Source of the DNA: Basidiobolus meristosporus CBS 931.73
Lineage: Eukaryota > Basidiobolomycota > Basidiobolomycetes > Basidiobolales > Basidiobolaceae
Assembly (NCBI GenBank): GCA_002104905.1
Contig: MCFE01000377.1
Span: 1 to 64,000, forward strand
Length of the DNA: 64,000 nt
Reading direction: 5' to 3'
The position numbers and the translations under genes are program-made. Shown here one piece after another: positions 20,372 to 32,598 of the stretch (the stretch's first letter is position 1; each line of letters opens with the position of its first letter). Under the pieces are notes generated by a model. The model was not told the DNA's origin. It did not search any database and worked only from the letters and a program-made list of their open reading frames with translations.

Positions 20372-23300
20372 ATGTTGGACAATCAAGAATGGAAGAATGC
20401 CATGCAGCAAATCCTGGCCCAACAGCAACAGTTACTCCAGATCCTCAGCCAACAGCAACTAGGAATGACTACCATGGCTCAGAGCCAGCAAAGCCCTGTC
20501 AAGAGCAACTTTAGTGTGAAGGTCAACCGGTACCATGGCAGAGTCAATGAAAACATGGGAACTTGGCTCTTTAAGATTGAAGAAGCTTTTAAAGCTAAAG
20601 GAATTGCTCCAGAAAGCAAGTTGCATTATGCAGCTTCTTACCTGGCAGATGCAGCTTTACAGTGGTACCACAACAAGATCAGGTTGGCCACTATGATGGG
20701 ATGCTCTACAATCTCTACCTGGGATGAGTTTATGTTGGAAATTCAGGATGCTTTTGAACCTCCACAACAGTAGACAGTACTAAGAAGGAAGTTAAAGACA
20801 CTCAGACAGAAAGGAATGGTGCAAGAATACATCTATGAGTACAGATGTCTACTTGGACAAATTGAAAGAATGGACCCCTTGGATCAAGTTGAATACTCTA
20901 TTGATGGGTTGAAAGAAAGAACTTGCAAGGAAGTGAATTACCAAAGACCTCAGACTATTGAAAAAGCCATCAAGATTGCCATTGACTATGACTCAGCTAT
21001 GTTTGGAGTTGGGAAGCCTACAGTGACTAATCAGAAAGGCTACAATGATTATGAAAGAAGACAATCAGAAGCAGTACCAATGGAAATAGACGCTATGCAG
21101 AAGAATCCTACCTCAGAAGAATGTAAGAAGAAAGGACTTTGCTTAAATTGCCACCAGCAAGGACATATTGCAAAGTACTGCCCTCAGAGAAGAAATGGAC
21201 ACAAGCCAACAAGAACCTTCAACCATATTGAGTCCTGTGAACACAGTAATGTGGAAGATGAGCTTGAAGAAGACTTGGAACTCACCTTCCATATGACAGA
21301 AGAGTACTTGTCCCAAATGATCTCAAACTCAGGGAAGTTATTGTACTTGAATGGAGTGATCAATGGAGTACCTGTCAAGATCATCATTGACTCAGGAGCA
21401 TCACATGAGTACATGTCAGAGCAATTTGCTTTGAAAGCTGGAATCAACTTGGAACCTACCAAATCAACTTCAGTCTCCACAGCTGATGGGAACTCCCACA
21501 TAATCAACCGTATTACCCAGCCAGTAAGAATGAAGAACAATGACTATGAAGAAGACCTACAGGCTTATATATTTGGGAACTGCAAGTTTGATCTTGTACT
21601 TGGGGAAACCTGGCTATTTTGTTGTAATCCATCAATCAACTGGAGAACCCATGCTACTCAGATCCTAAAAGACAACAAGACCTATGAGCTATTACCTGCC
21701 AGGCTGGATTTCAACTTGGTGAATTCCAGTGTGTGTGAAACAAGTGAAGTTAGCAAGACCTAGTTCTGTAGAGCACTTAGAAAAGGTACCCAGATGTTTT
21801 CATGGCGGTGTTACAGGAGGATTCCTCTACCCCAGCACCCCAGCAGGTCCAGACTCTCTTGAAGAAATATTCAGACGTGTTTCCAGATGAGCTTGTAAGC
21901 CTACCACCAGTCAGAGACATGGATCATGCCATTGACACAGGAGATAGCCCTCCAGTGAGCAAGACACCTTACAGAATGAGTCCATTGGAATTGGAGGAAA
22001 TGAAGAGACAAATTGATCAGCTATTGGAGCAAGGATACATCAGGCCCAGCAAGTCACCCTGGGGAGCACCTGTGCTTTTTGTGAAAAAGAAGGATGGAAC
22101 ACTTAGGATGTGCATTGACTACAGAGCCCTGAACTCAGTTACCGTCAAGAATAAGAACCCCATACCTTGGATTGATGAGCTTTTGGACCAACTTAATGGA
22201 GCCACTATTTTCAGCAAGATTGACCTCATGTCAGGATACAACCAAATTAGGGTGAAACCAGAAGATATTCCTAAGACAGCATTTAGGACCAGATATGGAC
22301 ATTACGAGTACTTAGTCATGAGTTTTGGCCTCACTAATGCCCCTGCAACATTCATGATGCTGATGCAGACTGTCTTTCAGGAGTACTTAGACAAGTTTGT
22401 GATAATTTAGCTAGATGACATAATGATATACAGCAAGACAGAAGAGGATCACGTAGTGCACATTGAGAAGGTCTTGAAGAAACTAAGAGAGAACAAGCTA
22501 TATGGCAAGCTAGCCATGTGTGAATTCTTCAAGGAACATGTTGAATACCTGGGACACATAGTGACTAGCACAGGAGTGACCTTAGACCCTAAGAAGGTTG
22601 AAGTTATCAAGAATTTGAAGCAGCCTCATAGCATATCAAAACTCAGATCCTTCCTTGGAATGGTCTCCTATTATTGGAGATTTGTCAAGTTGTTTGCAAG
22701 TATTGCAGCCCCTTTAACTGATATCCTCAAGAAAGACAATACCTACAAGTGGGCCATAGCTTCTAAGACTGCCTTCCAGACGCTCAAGAATGAACTTGCT
22801 AAGCTGCCAAGCCTAAGAATACCAGACTTCAGAAAAGAGTTCACTCTGTGCACAGATGCTTCCGATTATGCAATTGGTGGAGTGTTGAGCCAAGAACACA
22901 AGGGAAAGGACAACCCTGTTGGCTTTGAATCCAAGAAACTGAACTCAGCAGAACAAAACTTTCCAGTCCATGAGAAGGAGATGCTTGCTATAATACACTG
23001 TTTGAAGACATGGGGATGCTATATTGAAGGAGTTAAATGCACTGTGAAGACTGATCATGCCTCCCTCAGGTATATTTTTACTCAGAAGGTACTCTCTAGA
23101 AGAATGACAAGATGGAGTGAATACATTCAGCAATTTGACCTGGAGATTGTCTACTGCCCTGGAAAAACCAACACAGTTGCTGATGCCTTATCAAGATTAG
23201 ATCAAGTTGCACAACTCAACTTGGTGCATGAATCAGATTAGCCTAGCCTATTACCAAAGTACTTGGAGGACCAAGCAATTCCTAATGAGGTGGATGAAGA

Positions 23301-24504
23301 TATCAAAAAGATAATCCGTGATGAAGCCAGCAAATTTGTTGTACAGGATGAAACACTCTACCAAATTGTTGATGGAAGCCCTATTGCCTATTGTCCTTAT
23401 GTTGCTTGCCTGGATTTAATACATAAGCTACACAATGGATATGGACATCTTGGGATTGAAGGAACCTATATCCTTGTGAAAGCCAGAACATGGTGGCCCA
23501 GAATGAAACAAGATATTGAGAAGCAAGTGAAAACATGCCCAAACTGCCAAATCAATCAAGGCCAGCCACAAAGAATTGCCAAACGCTTCCCTTTGGAGCC
23601 TGTAAGACCATTTGAAAGATGGGGAATTGACTTTATTGGAAGACTGCCAACTACCAGGAAATGCAACCGTTGGATCCTAGTAGCAATTGACCATGCCACT
23701 AAATGGCCAGTTGCTAAAGCTGTACCAATAGCCAGTGAACAAGAAGTTGCAAGTTTCATTTACCATGAGATCCTGATAAAGTTTGGATGCCCTGTGGAGA
23801 TCTTATCCAATAGAGGTGCAAACTTTATGGCAAAGACATTAGAGGCTTACCTGGAAATGCAGCAGATCAGACACTTGAAGACCTCAGCATATCACCCCAG
23901 AACTAATGGAGTCACTGAGCGGTTTAAGGGATTATTTAGAAAACTGCTGACCAAGTATGCAAATGGAATTGTCAGTAGATGGGATGAGTATATAGACCAA
24001 GCACTCTTTGCATGCAGGGTCAGAGTACACAACACCACCCAGCAATCACCATTTTACTTAGTTTATGGATGTGAACCAAGGATTCCAGGAGATCTCACAC
24101 AACCAAAGCTTACAGACACCTTAGAAGATGAACTCAGTCAGCCAAGTAGACACCAGCAACTGGAACAAAGACGTTAAGAGGCACAGACCAAAGTATCTCA
24201 AAGTGCAGAAAAGTTGAAGCAGAGATTTGATAAGACTATAGCACCAGAAGCATTGACAGTTGGGAACTTTGTATTGCTAAGAAACAACACTTGGAAGAAG
24301 TCTGAGCCACAATGGACAGTACCATTCAAGATCATCAGAGAATGTCCATTTGCAACTTACCAACTGGTGGACAAACAAGGCAATATCCGGGAAGACTTAG
24401 TGCATAGGGACAGACTCAAGCTTGCGAGACTTGCTGATAATACTGAACCATCAAGATATTGGTATCACAAGAAAAGAGATTCAGGAGAACCCTCTCAACT
24501 GTAG
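20372..24504 (+). pseudogene. gypsy Gag-Pol pseudogene of G3
   Basis: Collinear with the intact 1,377-aa protein of G2. It carries premature stops at 20771 (CAG to TAG), 21761 (CAG to TAG), 22408 (TAC to TAG), 23239 (TGG to TAG) and 24175 (CAA to TAA), plus a one-base deletion near 21796. Domains remain recognisable: zinc knuckle [14 protein letters not shown], protease DSGAS, RNase H and integrase. The reverse-transcriptase active-site region is hit directly by the 22408 stop. The element could move only with proteins from another copy. Confidence 0.95.
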
Positions 24505-24514
24505 TAGGGGAGAA

Positions 24515-24881
24515 TGTTATGATCTGCCGCTTGAATGTTTAAGTTAGATCAGTTTTTAGTCAAATCAATTAGTATATGTTTAGGTTATCAGTATATCAGT
24601 ATTGTCTATCAAATCAGTAGCACTAGTCAGCAAATGAATCAGCAGATCCTTATCAGACAGAAATAGATATATTAAGTAGGATCTTATTGGGTGATGATGA
24701 TGCAATCAAATGCGTCATCAGCCACAACCTACAGTAGGAAATACAATTAGTCAGCAATTGATCTGGCAAAATGTATATAACAAGCTGCTGGAACCTCAAT
24801 AAAAACAGTTCAAGTTTTAGTGAATACAATACTAGCTAAACTCCCTATTCCTCTACAACTCTTTTACCAAGACTTGTAACA
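24515..24881 (+). repeat. 3' LTR of gypsy G3
   Basis: 367 bp, TGTTATGATCTGCC to CTTGTAACA. It has one base fewer in the AATAAAAA run than the 5' LTR. Confidence 0.94.
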
Positions 24882-25095
24882 ATATTATAAATACTCTGGA
24901 TACACTACTAGTGAGTATTTGAAGTTCTTCTAGAGGGCTTAGTCTCTTTTGTTTTGGCAATTACAAGGCACACTGTGCAATACATGAAGCACTATCTGAC
25001 TTAATGATAGCATCATCAGGCAAGTGTGCCCTTTACTGGTGGTAGGCATTACAAAGAACTCTTGGTAAAGAGTTATCCTCTAGCAAGTAGTGATG
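24882..25095 (+). repeat. Harbinger-like remnant, right part, split by gypsy G3
   Basis: TTCTAGAGGGC and AAGGCACACTGTG..A through GTAGGCAT.ACAAAG match 39660-39800, which encodes the first catalytic region (TDIEGDIIWFSG, RHDKALW) of the better copy. Frames are broken. Confidence 0.7.
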
Positions 25096-25796
25096 GAAAT
25101 GTATGAAGCACTCAGCCAATATTAGGGAGGATTTTGAAAATTTGAAAATCTTACAGTTAACAGAAAGCTAACAAGTGGTATGCATGGCTTGTCCAAGTAA
25201 TGGACCACTTGGTATCATTCAGCAAATGGAAATTTATTTAACAATTCTGGACTAGTATTGTTCACTGTAGGACTAATTTACAAGCCTAATTCTGCCACTC
25301 TCATTCAGATATATGATCCAATTATTACTCCCCTGCAGTCAAGATCAAACTAGCATTTTTACCAAGCAATATGAACTATCCCTGAAACTTTCACAGAATG
25401 CTCCTAATTGTTTAGGAGCTCTTCTTACTTGGTGCTATGGCTGTATCACCTCTGCAAAGGTATCATTACTGAGCTTCTTTATGAATCAACTACATTTCAA
25501 CTATCAGAATTAATTATTGATAAGTCTCTAATATCCAAATGCTTCCTGAATTGAAATGGGCTATGATCCTCAATTGCCTTAATCTGATCTAATGATGATA
25601 TCTACAAGTAAACAGAACAATACAAACATTTTCCCTGTAGAGGAGAGGCTTGATGGGGGGAACAACTGACTTTGGAGCATCAAGATGCAATCCACCTTGA
25701 GCAAGTAGAGCTTTAGAGTATAGTAACACCTATGAATGTAGAGCCTAAAGAAACAGCAGAGAAAGTCAAACAGTTTCAAGAGTGGGTGTTATGATC
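25096..25796. other. no gene; contains an unassigned dispersed repeat at 25455-25575
   Basis: 25455-25575 matches 35830-35945 (GAGCTTCT.TAT.AAT, TTCAACTAT, ATATCCAAA..C, ATCCTCAATTG/ACTCTTCAATG). The repeat type is unknown. The rest is AT-rich without a recognisable feature. Confidence 0.45.
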
Positions 25797-26156
25797 TACC
25801 ACTTGAGTGCTTAAGTTAGATCAGTGTTTAGTCAAATCAATTGTTTATATGTTTGGCCTATCAGTATATCAGTGTTATCAATCAAATCAGTAGCATTAGT
25901 CAGCAGATGAAACAGCAGATCCTTATCATACAGGAATAGGTATACTAAGTAGGATTTTATTGGGTAATGATGATGCATTCAAATAGGTCATCAGCCACAA
26001 TCTACATTAGAAAATACAATTAGTACGCAATTGATCTGGCAAAATTATATATAAGGAGCTTCTGGAGCCTCAATAAAAATCACATCAAGTTTTAGTCAAT
26101 ACAATACTAGCTAAACCCCCTATTCCTCTACAAATCTGATACCATGACTTGTAACA
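25797..26156 (+). repeat. solo gypsy LTR
   Basis: TGTTATGATCTACC to CTTGTAACA, about 360 bp and diverged from the G2 LTR. TATATAAGGAGCT and CAATAAAAATCA are still visible. No internal gypsy sequence lies on either side, and I see no clear target duplication. It probably arose by LTR-LTR recombination followed by decay. Confidence 0.9.
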
Positions 26157-26399
26157 AAGTAAAGAAAAGCTTTTTTTGCCATTTGTTTCAGTGCACAAGA
26201 TTCCTTCATTGGACTAATTCATGCTTCTAATACTGACAATGCAGCATAGTAATCCGTAAAAAGATCATCAGAGCAAAGTCATTATCAGGCAAGCATTATT
26301 TAGAAGGAGAGTACTTCAATGCAGGAAAGAAGCCAGAGGATGACATGCTACAGCTTATTGCCTCACAATATTAATGCTGATGCAAATGATGAAGAAACA

Positions 26400-27200
26400 T
26401 AATCTGTCTGCTTTGCAGCTTACTGGACAAGTACAAGCTACTCATACCTTCTTTTGAGAGCAGAGAAGACAATCTGACCTTAGACTGTGTCAAAGGAAGA
26501 CTTCTTCTGGAAGAACGCTGATGTAATGACTATGACAAGGAAGCTAAAGATAATGCTTTATTCAGCCCTGAGAGGCACACCAAAAAGAAGGGAAAACAAC
26601 CAAGCCAATAAAATCTGGTTGCTGTAAGAACTGTACAACGCCTAGACACTGGGCAAGTGAATTCAAGTAGAAGCAAGCTGACAAAAAACAGAAACTACAG
26701 CAGGCATACCATATAGCTACAGATGAGCAAGCATTTCTAAGTGAACAAGAGAGTGCAAGTGGTCACAGTAATGAATGGTATATGGACTCTGGAGTATCAG
26801 AGCATATTTATGGTATAAAGGGGAGGCTTACTAGCTCAAAGACTATTCCTGTTAAAAAGGTTTATCTGGAAGATAACTATGCACATGAAGCTCCTTCAGC
26901 AGGTCTATACAGCCAAAAATCAGTGATATCTCAGGGAAAACAAGAGCACAACTAACTGATGTACTTTGTGTGCCTGGAATAACTAAGCTCCTATACTCAG
27001 TGAGTAGAGCAGCTACTCAGGGGCTGAAACTTATATCACTTGGTTCAGAGGCTCAATATTGAGTGAAAATGCACAAAATTAGCTTTGGGATATAGATATC
27101 ATAAAAAATGCAAGTTTCAATGCAATAATATTTTACAAAGTCTCTGAATTTTGCTGAAACTCATGAACCTAACTGTGCAACATGGCACCAGGGGCTAGTA
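26400..27200 (+). pseudogene. copia gag/protease fragment of a third lineage
   Basis: A zinc-knuckle relic CKNCTTPRHWASEF (near 26620-26665; the final Cys is Phe) is followed by the protease motif EWYMDSGVSEHIYG (near 26774-26815) and a copia-like downstream stretch. Stops interrupt the frame at several points. The sequence is clearly distinct from copies A and B, which read WYIDSGASQH. The lack of LTRs makes its boundaries uncertain. Confidence 0.65.
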
Positions 27201-27236
27201 CACATTGGGGAATAACCTAGTTTGTAGGTTCTGTGC

Positions 27237-27335
27237 TAATTATTAGCAATTTAGGAAGTATAGCATTTTTGAAAAATCTGATACTTGTGCAAATGAGCTG
27301 AAACTTGGAACATGTACTCCCAAGACTTCCCTGAA
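27237..27335 (+). repeat. fragment of the second copia LTR family, reversed
   Basis: CTAATTATTAG.AATT, AAATCTGA.ACTTGT.CAAATG and AGCTGAAACTTGG.ACATGTACTC are the reverse complement of the middle of the LTRs at 35992-36340 and 38849-39196. Confidence 0.75.
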
Positions 27336-27408
27336 TATGAGCAAGTAGCTACATACACATTGTTTTGCACAAGTGTAAAACTGCTTTTTAACTAAATAAA
27401 TCAACAAG

Positions 27409-27777
27409 TGTAACAAGTCTTGGTATAAGAGTTGTAGAAGAATAGGGAGCTTAGCTAGTATCGTTTTCACTGAAACCTGAACTGATTTTTATTGAGGTTC
27501 CAGCAGCTCCTTATATACATTTTGCCAGATCAATTGCTGACTAATTGTATATCCTAATGTAGGTTGTGGCTTATGACTCATCTGATTGCATCATCATCAC
27601 CCAATAAGATCCAACTTAATATATCTATTTCTGTCTGATAAGGATCTGCTGATTCATTTGCTGACTAATGCTACTGATTTGATAGACGGTACTGATATAC
27701 TGATAACCTAAACATATAACTAATTGATTTGACTAAAAACTGATCTAACTTAAACATTCAAGTGGCAGATCATAACA
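27409..27777 (-). repeat. 3' LTR of gypsy G4
   Basis: Plus strand TGTAACAAGTC to CATAACA. The first bases are mutated from TGTTACAAG. Confidence 0.92.
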
Positions 27778-27784
27778 TTCTCTC

Positions 27785-30700
27785 CTACTAAAGTTGAGAG
27801 GGTTCTCCTTAATCTCTTTTCTTGTGATACCAATATCTTGATGGTTCAGTATTGTCAGCAAGTCTTGCAAGCTTGAGTCTGTCTCTATGAGCTAAATCTT
27901 CCCCAATATTCCCTTGTTTATCTACTAGTTGGTAAGTTGCAAATGGACAATCTCTGATGATCTTGAATGGTCCTGTCCATTGTGGCTCAAACTTTTACTG
28001 AGTGTTGTTTCTTAGCAAAACAAAGTTCCCAACTGTCAATGCTTCTGGTGCTATAGTCTTATCAAATCTCTGCTTCATCTTTCTGCACTTTGAGATACTT
28101 TGGCCTGTGCCTTTTGTCATCTTTGTTCCAATTACTGGTGTCTACTGGTCTGACTAAGTTCATCTTCTAAGGAATCTGTAAGCTTTGGTTGTGTGAGATC
28201 TCCTGGAATCCTTGGTTCACATCCATACACTAAGTAACATGGTGATTGTAGGGTAGTGTTGTGCACTCTAACTCTGCAGGCAAAAAGTGCTTGATCTATA
28301 TACTCATCCCATCTACTGACAATTCCATTTGCATACTTGGTCAGCATTTTTCCAAATAATCCATTAAACAGCTCAGTAACTCCATTAGTTCTGGGGTGAT
28401 ATGCCAAGGTTTTCAAGTGTCTAATCTGCTGCATTTACAGGTAAGCCTCTAATGTCTTTGCCATAAAGTTTGCTCCTCTATCAGATAAGATCTCCACAGG
28501 GCATCCAAACTTTATCAGGAGCTCATGGTAAATGAAACTTGCAACTTCTTGTTCACTGGCTATTGGTACAGCTTCAGTCACTGGCCATTTAGTGGCATGG
28601 TCAATTGCTACTAGGATCCAATGGTTGCATCTCCTGGTGGTTGGCAGTCATCCAATAAAGTCAATTCCCCATCTTTCAAATGGTCTTACAGGCTCCAAAG
28701 GGAAGCGTTTGGCAATTTTTTGTGGCTGGACTTGATTGATTTGGCAGTTTGGGCATGTTTTCACTAGCTTCTCAATATCTTGTTTCATTCTGGGCCACCA
28801 TGCTCTGGCTTTCACAAGGCTATAGGTTCCTTCAATCCCAAGATGTCCATATCCATTGTGTAGCTTATATATTAAGTCCAGGCAAGCAACATAAGGACAA
28901 TAGGCAATAGGGCTTCCATCAACAATTTGGTAGAGTATTTCATCCTGTACAACAAATTTGCTGGCTTTATCCCGGATTATCTTCTTTATCTCTTCATCCA
29001 CCTCATTAGGAATGGCTTGGTACTTCAAGTATTATGGTAATAAGCTAGGCAATCTGATTCATGCACCAAGTTGAGTTGTGCAACTTGATCTAATCTTGAT
29101 AAGGCATCAGCAACTGTGTTGTTTTGTCCAGGGCAGTAGACAATCTCCAGGTCAAATTGCTGAATGTATTCACTCCATCTTGTCATTTGTCTGGATAGAA
29201 CCTTCTGAGTAAATATATACTTCAGTGAGGCATGACCAGTCTTTACAGTGCATTTGACTCCTTCAATATAGCATCTCCATGTCTTCAATCAGTGCATTAT
29301 AGCAAGCACATCCTTCTCATGGACTGGACAGTTTTGTTCTGCTGAGTTCAGTTTCTGGGATTCAAAGGCAACAGGGTAGTCTATTCCCTTGTGTTTTTGG
29401 CTCAGCACTCCACCAATTGCATATTCTGAAGCATCTGTGCACAGAGTGAACTCTTTTCTGAAGTCTGGTATTCTTAAGCTTGGCAGCTTAGCAGGTTCTT
29501 TCTTGAGCATCTGGAAGGCAGTCTCACACGCTATGTCCCACTTGTAGGTATTGTCTTTCTTGAGGATATCATTTAAAGGGGCTGCAATACTTGCAAAAGA
29601 CTTGACAAATCTCCAATAATAGGAAACCATTCCAAGGAATGATCTGAGCTCTGAAATGCTATGGGGCTGCTTCAGATTCTTGATTACTTCCACCTTCTTA
29701 GGGTCTAAGGTTACTCCTGTGCTAGTCACTATGTGTCCCAGATATACAACATGTTCCTTGAAGAATTCACACTTGGCTAGCTTTCCATATAGCTTGTTCC
29801 CTCTTAGCTTCTTCAGGACCTTTTCAATGTGTACCAAGTGATCCTCTTATGTCTTGCTGTATATCAATATGTCATCTAGCTAATTATCACAAACTTGTCT
29901 AAGTACTCCTGGAAGACAGTCTGCATCAGGGTCATGAATGTTGCAGGGGCATTGGTAAGTCCAAAGCTCATGACTAAGTACTTGTAATGTCCATATCTGG
30001 TCCTGAATGCTGTCTTAGGGATATCTACTGGCTTCACCTAATCTGGTTGTATCCTGACATGAGGTCAATCTTGCCAAATATGGCGGCCCGATTAAGTTGG
30101 TCCAAAAGCTGATTAATCCAAGGTGTGGGGTACTTATTCTTAATGGTCACTGAGTTGAGGGCTCTGTAGTCAATGCACATCCTAAGTGTTCCATCCTTCT
30201 TCTTCACAAAAGTACTGGTGCTCTCCAAGGTGACTTGCTGGGTCTGATGTATCTTTGCACAAGGAGACTGAAGTTGATTTGGTAGGTTCTTAGTTGATTC
30301 CAGCTTTCAAGGCAAATTGTTCTGACATGTACTCATGTGATACTCCTGAGTCAAACATGATTTTGGCAGGTACTCCATTGATTACTCAATTTAAGTACAA
30401 TAACTTCCCTGAGTCTGAGGTCATTTGGGACAAGTACTCTTCTGTCATATGGAAGGTAAGTTCTGAGTCTTCTTCAAGCTCATCCTCACCATTACTGTGT
30501 TCATGGGACTCAATATGGTTGAAGGTTCTTGTTGGCTGGTGTCCATTTTGTCTCTGGGGGCAGTACTTTAAGATGTGTCCTTGCTGGTGGCAATTGAAAC
30601 AAAGTCCTTTCTTCCAGCATTCTTCTGAGATAGGGTTCTTCTGCATAGCATCTATTTCCATTGGTACTGCTTCTGACTGTCTTCTTTCATAATGATTGTG

Positions 30701-31368
30701 GCCTTTCTGGTTAGTCACTGTAGGCTTCCCAACTCCAAACATAGCTGAGTCATAGTCAATGGCAATCTTGATGGCTTTTTCAATAGTCTGAGGTCTTCAA
30801 TAATTAACTTCCTTGTGAGTTCTTTCTTTCTACCCATCAATAAAGTATTCAACTTGACCCAGGGGTCCATTCTTTCAAATTGTCCAAGTAGACATCTGTA
30901 CTCATAGATGTATTCTTGAACCATTCCTTTCTGTCTGAGTGTCTTTAACTTCTTTCTTAGTAGTGTCTGCTGGTGTGGAGGTTCAAAAGCATCCTGAATT
31001 TCCAACACAAGCTCATCCCAGGTAGAGATTGTAGAGCATCCCATCATAGTGGCTGACCTGATCTTGTTTTGGTACCACTGTAAAGCTGCATCTGCCAGGT
31101 AAGAAGCTGCATAATGCAATTTGCTTTCTGGAACAATTCCTTTAGCTTTAAAAGCTTCTTCAATCTTAAAGAGCCAAGTTCCCAGGTTTTCATTGACTCT
31201 GCCATGGTACCGGTTGACCTTCACACTAAAGTTGCTCTTGACAGGGCTTTGCCGGCTCTGAGCCTTGGTAGTCATTCCTTGTTGCTGTTGGCTGAGGATC
31301 TGGGGTAACTGTTGCTGTTGGGCCAGGATTTGCTGCATGGCATTCTTCCATTCTTGATTGTCCAACAT
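27785..31368 (-). pseudogene. gypsy Gag-Pol pseudogene of G4
   Basis: From right to left: gag (31368-30715, starting [13 protein letters not shown]), zinc knuckle [14 protein letters not shown] near 30560-30610, the junction at about 30270 where protease is lost, N-terminal reverse transcriptase (30228-30034), palm/RNase H (29837-29025 in two pieces), zinc domain and integrase start (29028-28648), integrase end (28434-28132) and C-terminal segment. There are many frameshifts and stops. One of the breaks falls next to the YLDD region (about 29880). Confidence 0.93.
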
Positions 31369-31436
31369 CTTGAGGGTGGTTTCTTCTTTCTTCTGGAGGG
31401 AGGTTTCTGGTTATTGCTGCTACCAATGTTACAAGT

Positions 31437-31780
31437 CTTGGTATAAGAGTTGTAGAAGAATAGGGAGTTTAGCTAGTATTGTATTCACTAAAACTTGAAC
31501 TGATTTTTATTGAAGTTCCAGCAGCTCCATATATACCTTTTGCCAGATCATTTGCTGACTAATTGTATTTCCTAATGTAGGCTGTGGCTGATGACTCATT
31601 TGATTGCATCATCATCACCCAATAAGATCCTACTTAATATATTTATTTCTGTCTGATAAGGATCTGCTTATTCATTTACTGACTAAAGCTACTGATTTGA
31701 TGGATAATACTGATATACTGATAACCTAAACATATAAATAATTGAATTGCCTAAAAACTGATCCAACTTAAACATTCAAG
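31437..31780 (-). repeat. 5' LTR of gypsy G4, outer end missing
   Basis: TGTTACAAGTC onward. It stops at AACATTCAAG instead of continuing CGGCAGATCATAACA. Confidence 0.9.
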
Positions 31781-31865
31781 CACATGGAAATATCATGTAA
31801 ATCTTCTAATTCTCCATTTTGCTTTTAATATAGCTCTCTGATATTTCAACATATACTTTTTGTTA

Positions 31866-32396
31866 TTTACTAATAGCTAGACAAGATATACATGGGTGTA
31901 CTTCTCCAAGACAAAGGATGAGGTTTTAGAGATGTCTAAGCATATCCAGAATATGGTATAATAACACACTGGGTGGATATTGAAGTTACTTTGAGGTAAT
32001 AATGGAGGGGAATACTGCTCAAGAAACTTGCAAAGTACTACTCAACTACTGGTGTTCTTCAACAGACCACTGTCCTACAAACTCCACAGTAAAATTAATT
32101 AGCAGAAGATGTAAATATAAAAAAAGTAGAGATGGGAAGATATATATCACAAGAGAAGGGAATGGACTGCAGGGTCTGGGCTGAATCTGTTGATACCAAA
32201 GTAAAAATCAGAAATGAATGCCCAAAAACAGCACTGCGTGATTCTACACTCTTTGAAGCAAACACAGGTAAAAAAGCAGACCTCCAGCACCTCAGACTCT
32301 TGAGCAGTGATCTTTTCTATTGTGTGCATGCTAAAAAAAGCTCAAAGTTTGAACCAAAAAGTAGAAAAGGGATCTTTTTTGGCTGTTGTGAAGGTA
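31866..32396 (+). pseudogene. copia integrase fragment (other lineage)
   Basis: Integrase core trace RYTWVYFSKTKDEVLE near 31876-31925, then TTGVLQQTTVLQTPQ near 32046-32090, then CRVWAESVDTKVKIRNECP and HLRLLSSDLF with SRKGIFFGC at 32168-32386. This is the standard copia integrase order. Several frame breaks occur. The fragment ends exactly where the dispersed repeat at 32397 starts, so that repeat probably inserted into it. Confidence 0.78.
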
Positions 32397-32565
32397 CTAC
32401 CATTGTGATGAAAATTTTGACCAAGTTTTTTGTGAAATATGAGATGGGATTATTTTTCAATGGTGTCTGCACAGCATCCTGCCAGGATCAGTGCCTCTTA
32501 ATCACAAAACTTCAAATCTTTAACAGCCTTTTGATGGGATCGTCACAATAATTTGTTATAAGGAG
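32397..32565 (+). repeat. dispersed repeat R, copy 1
   Basis: CATTGTGATGAAAA.TTTTGA through CCTTTTGATGGGATC aligns with 40394-40525 (plus) and with the reverse of 41285-41440. It lacks the first ~50 bases of the longer copies. R is the same sequence that forms the inverted-repeat arms at 40.3-41.5 kb. Confidence 0.75.
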
Positions 32566-32598
32566 ATCAAACTAGCACTTTTACCAGACATAATATAC

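Larger units (their letters stand above)
19946..24881 (+). mobile_element. gypsy element G3, full length but decayed
   Basis: LTRs at 19946-20313 (368 bp) and 24515-24881 (367 bp) flank a complete but interrupted Gag-Pol. The target duplication is ATAT (19942-19945 and 24882-24885). The LTRs differ from each other at a dozen or more places, so it is older than G2. It has the same strand and family as G2. Confidence 0.96.
27409..31780 (-). mobile_element. gypsy element G4, internally deleted and clipped
   Basis: Minus-strand copy with its 3' LTR at 27409-27777 and 5' LTR at 31437-31780. The outermost ~17 bases of the 5' LTR (GGCAGATCATAACA) are missing, and different sequence begins at 31781. 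About 550 bases from the end of protease to the start of reverse transcriptase are deleted at about 30270. Because of the clipped end there is no target duplication. Confidence 0.93.
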
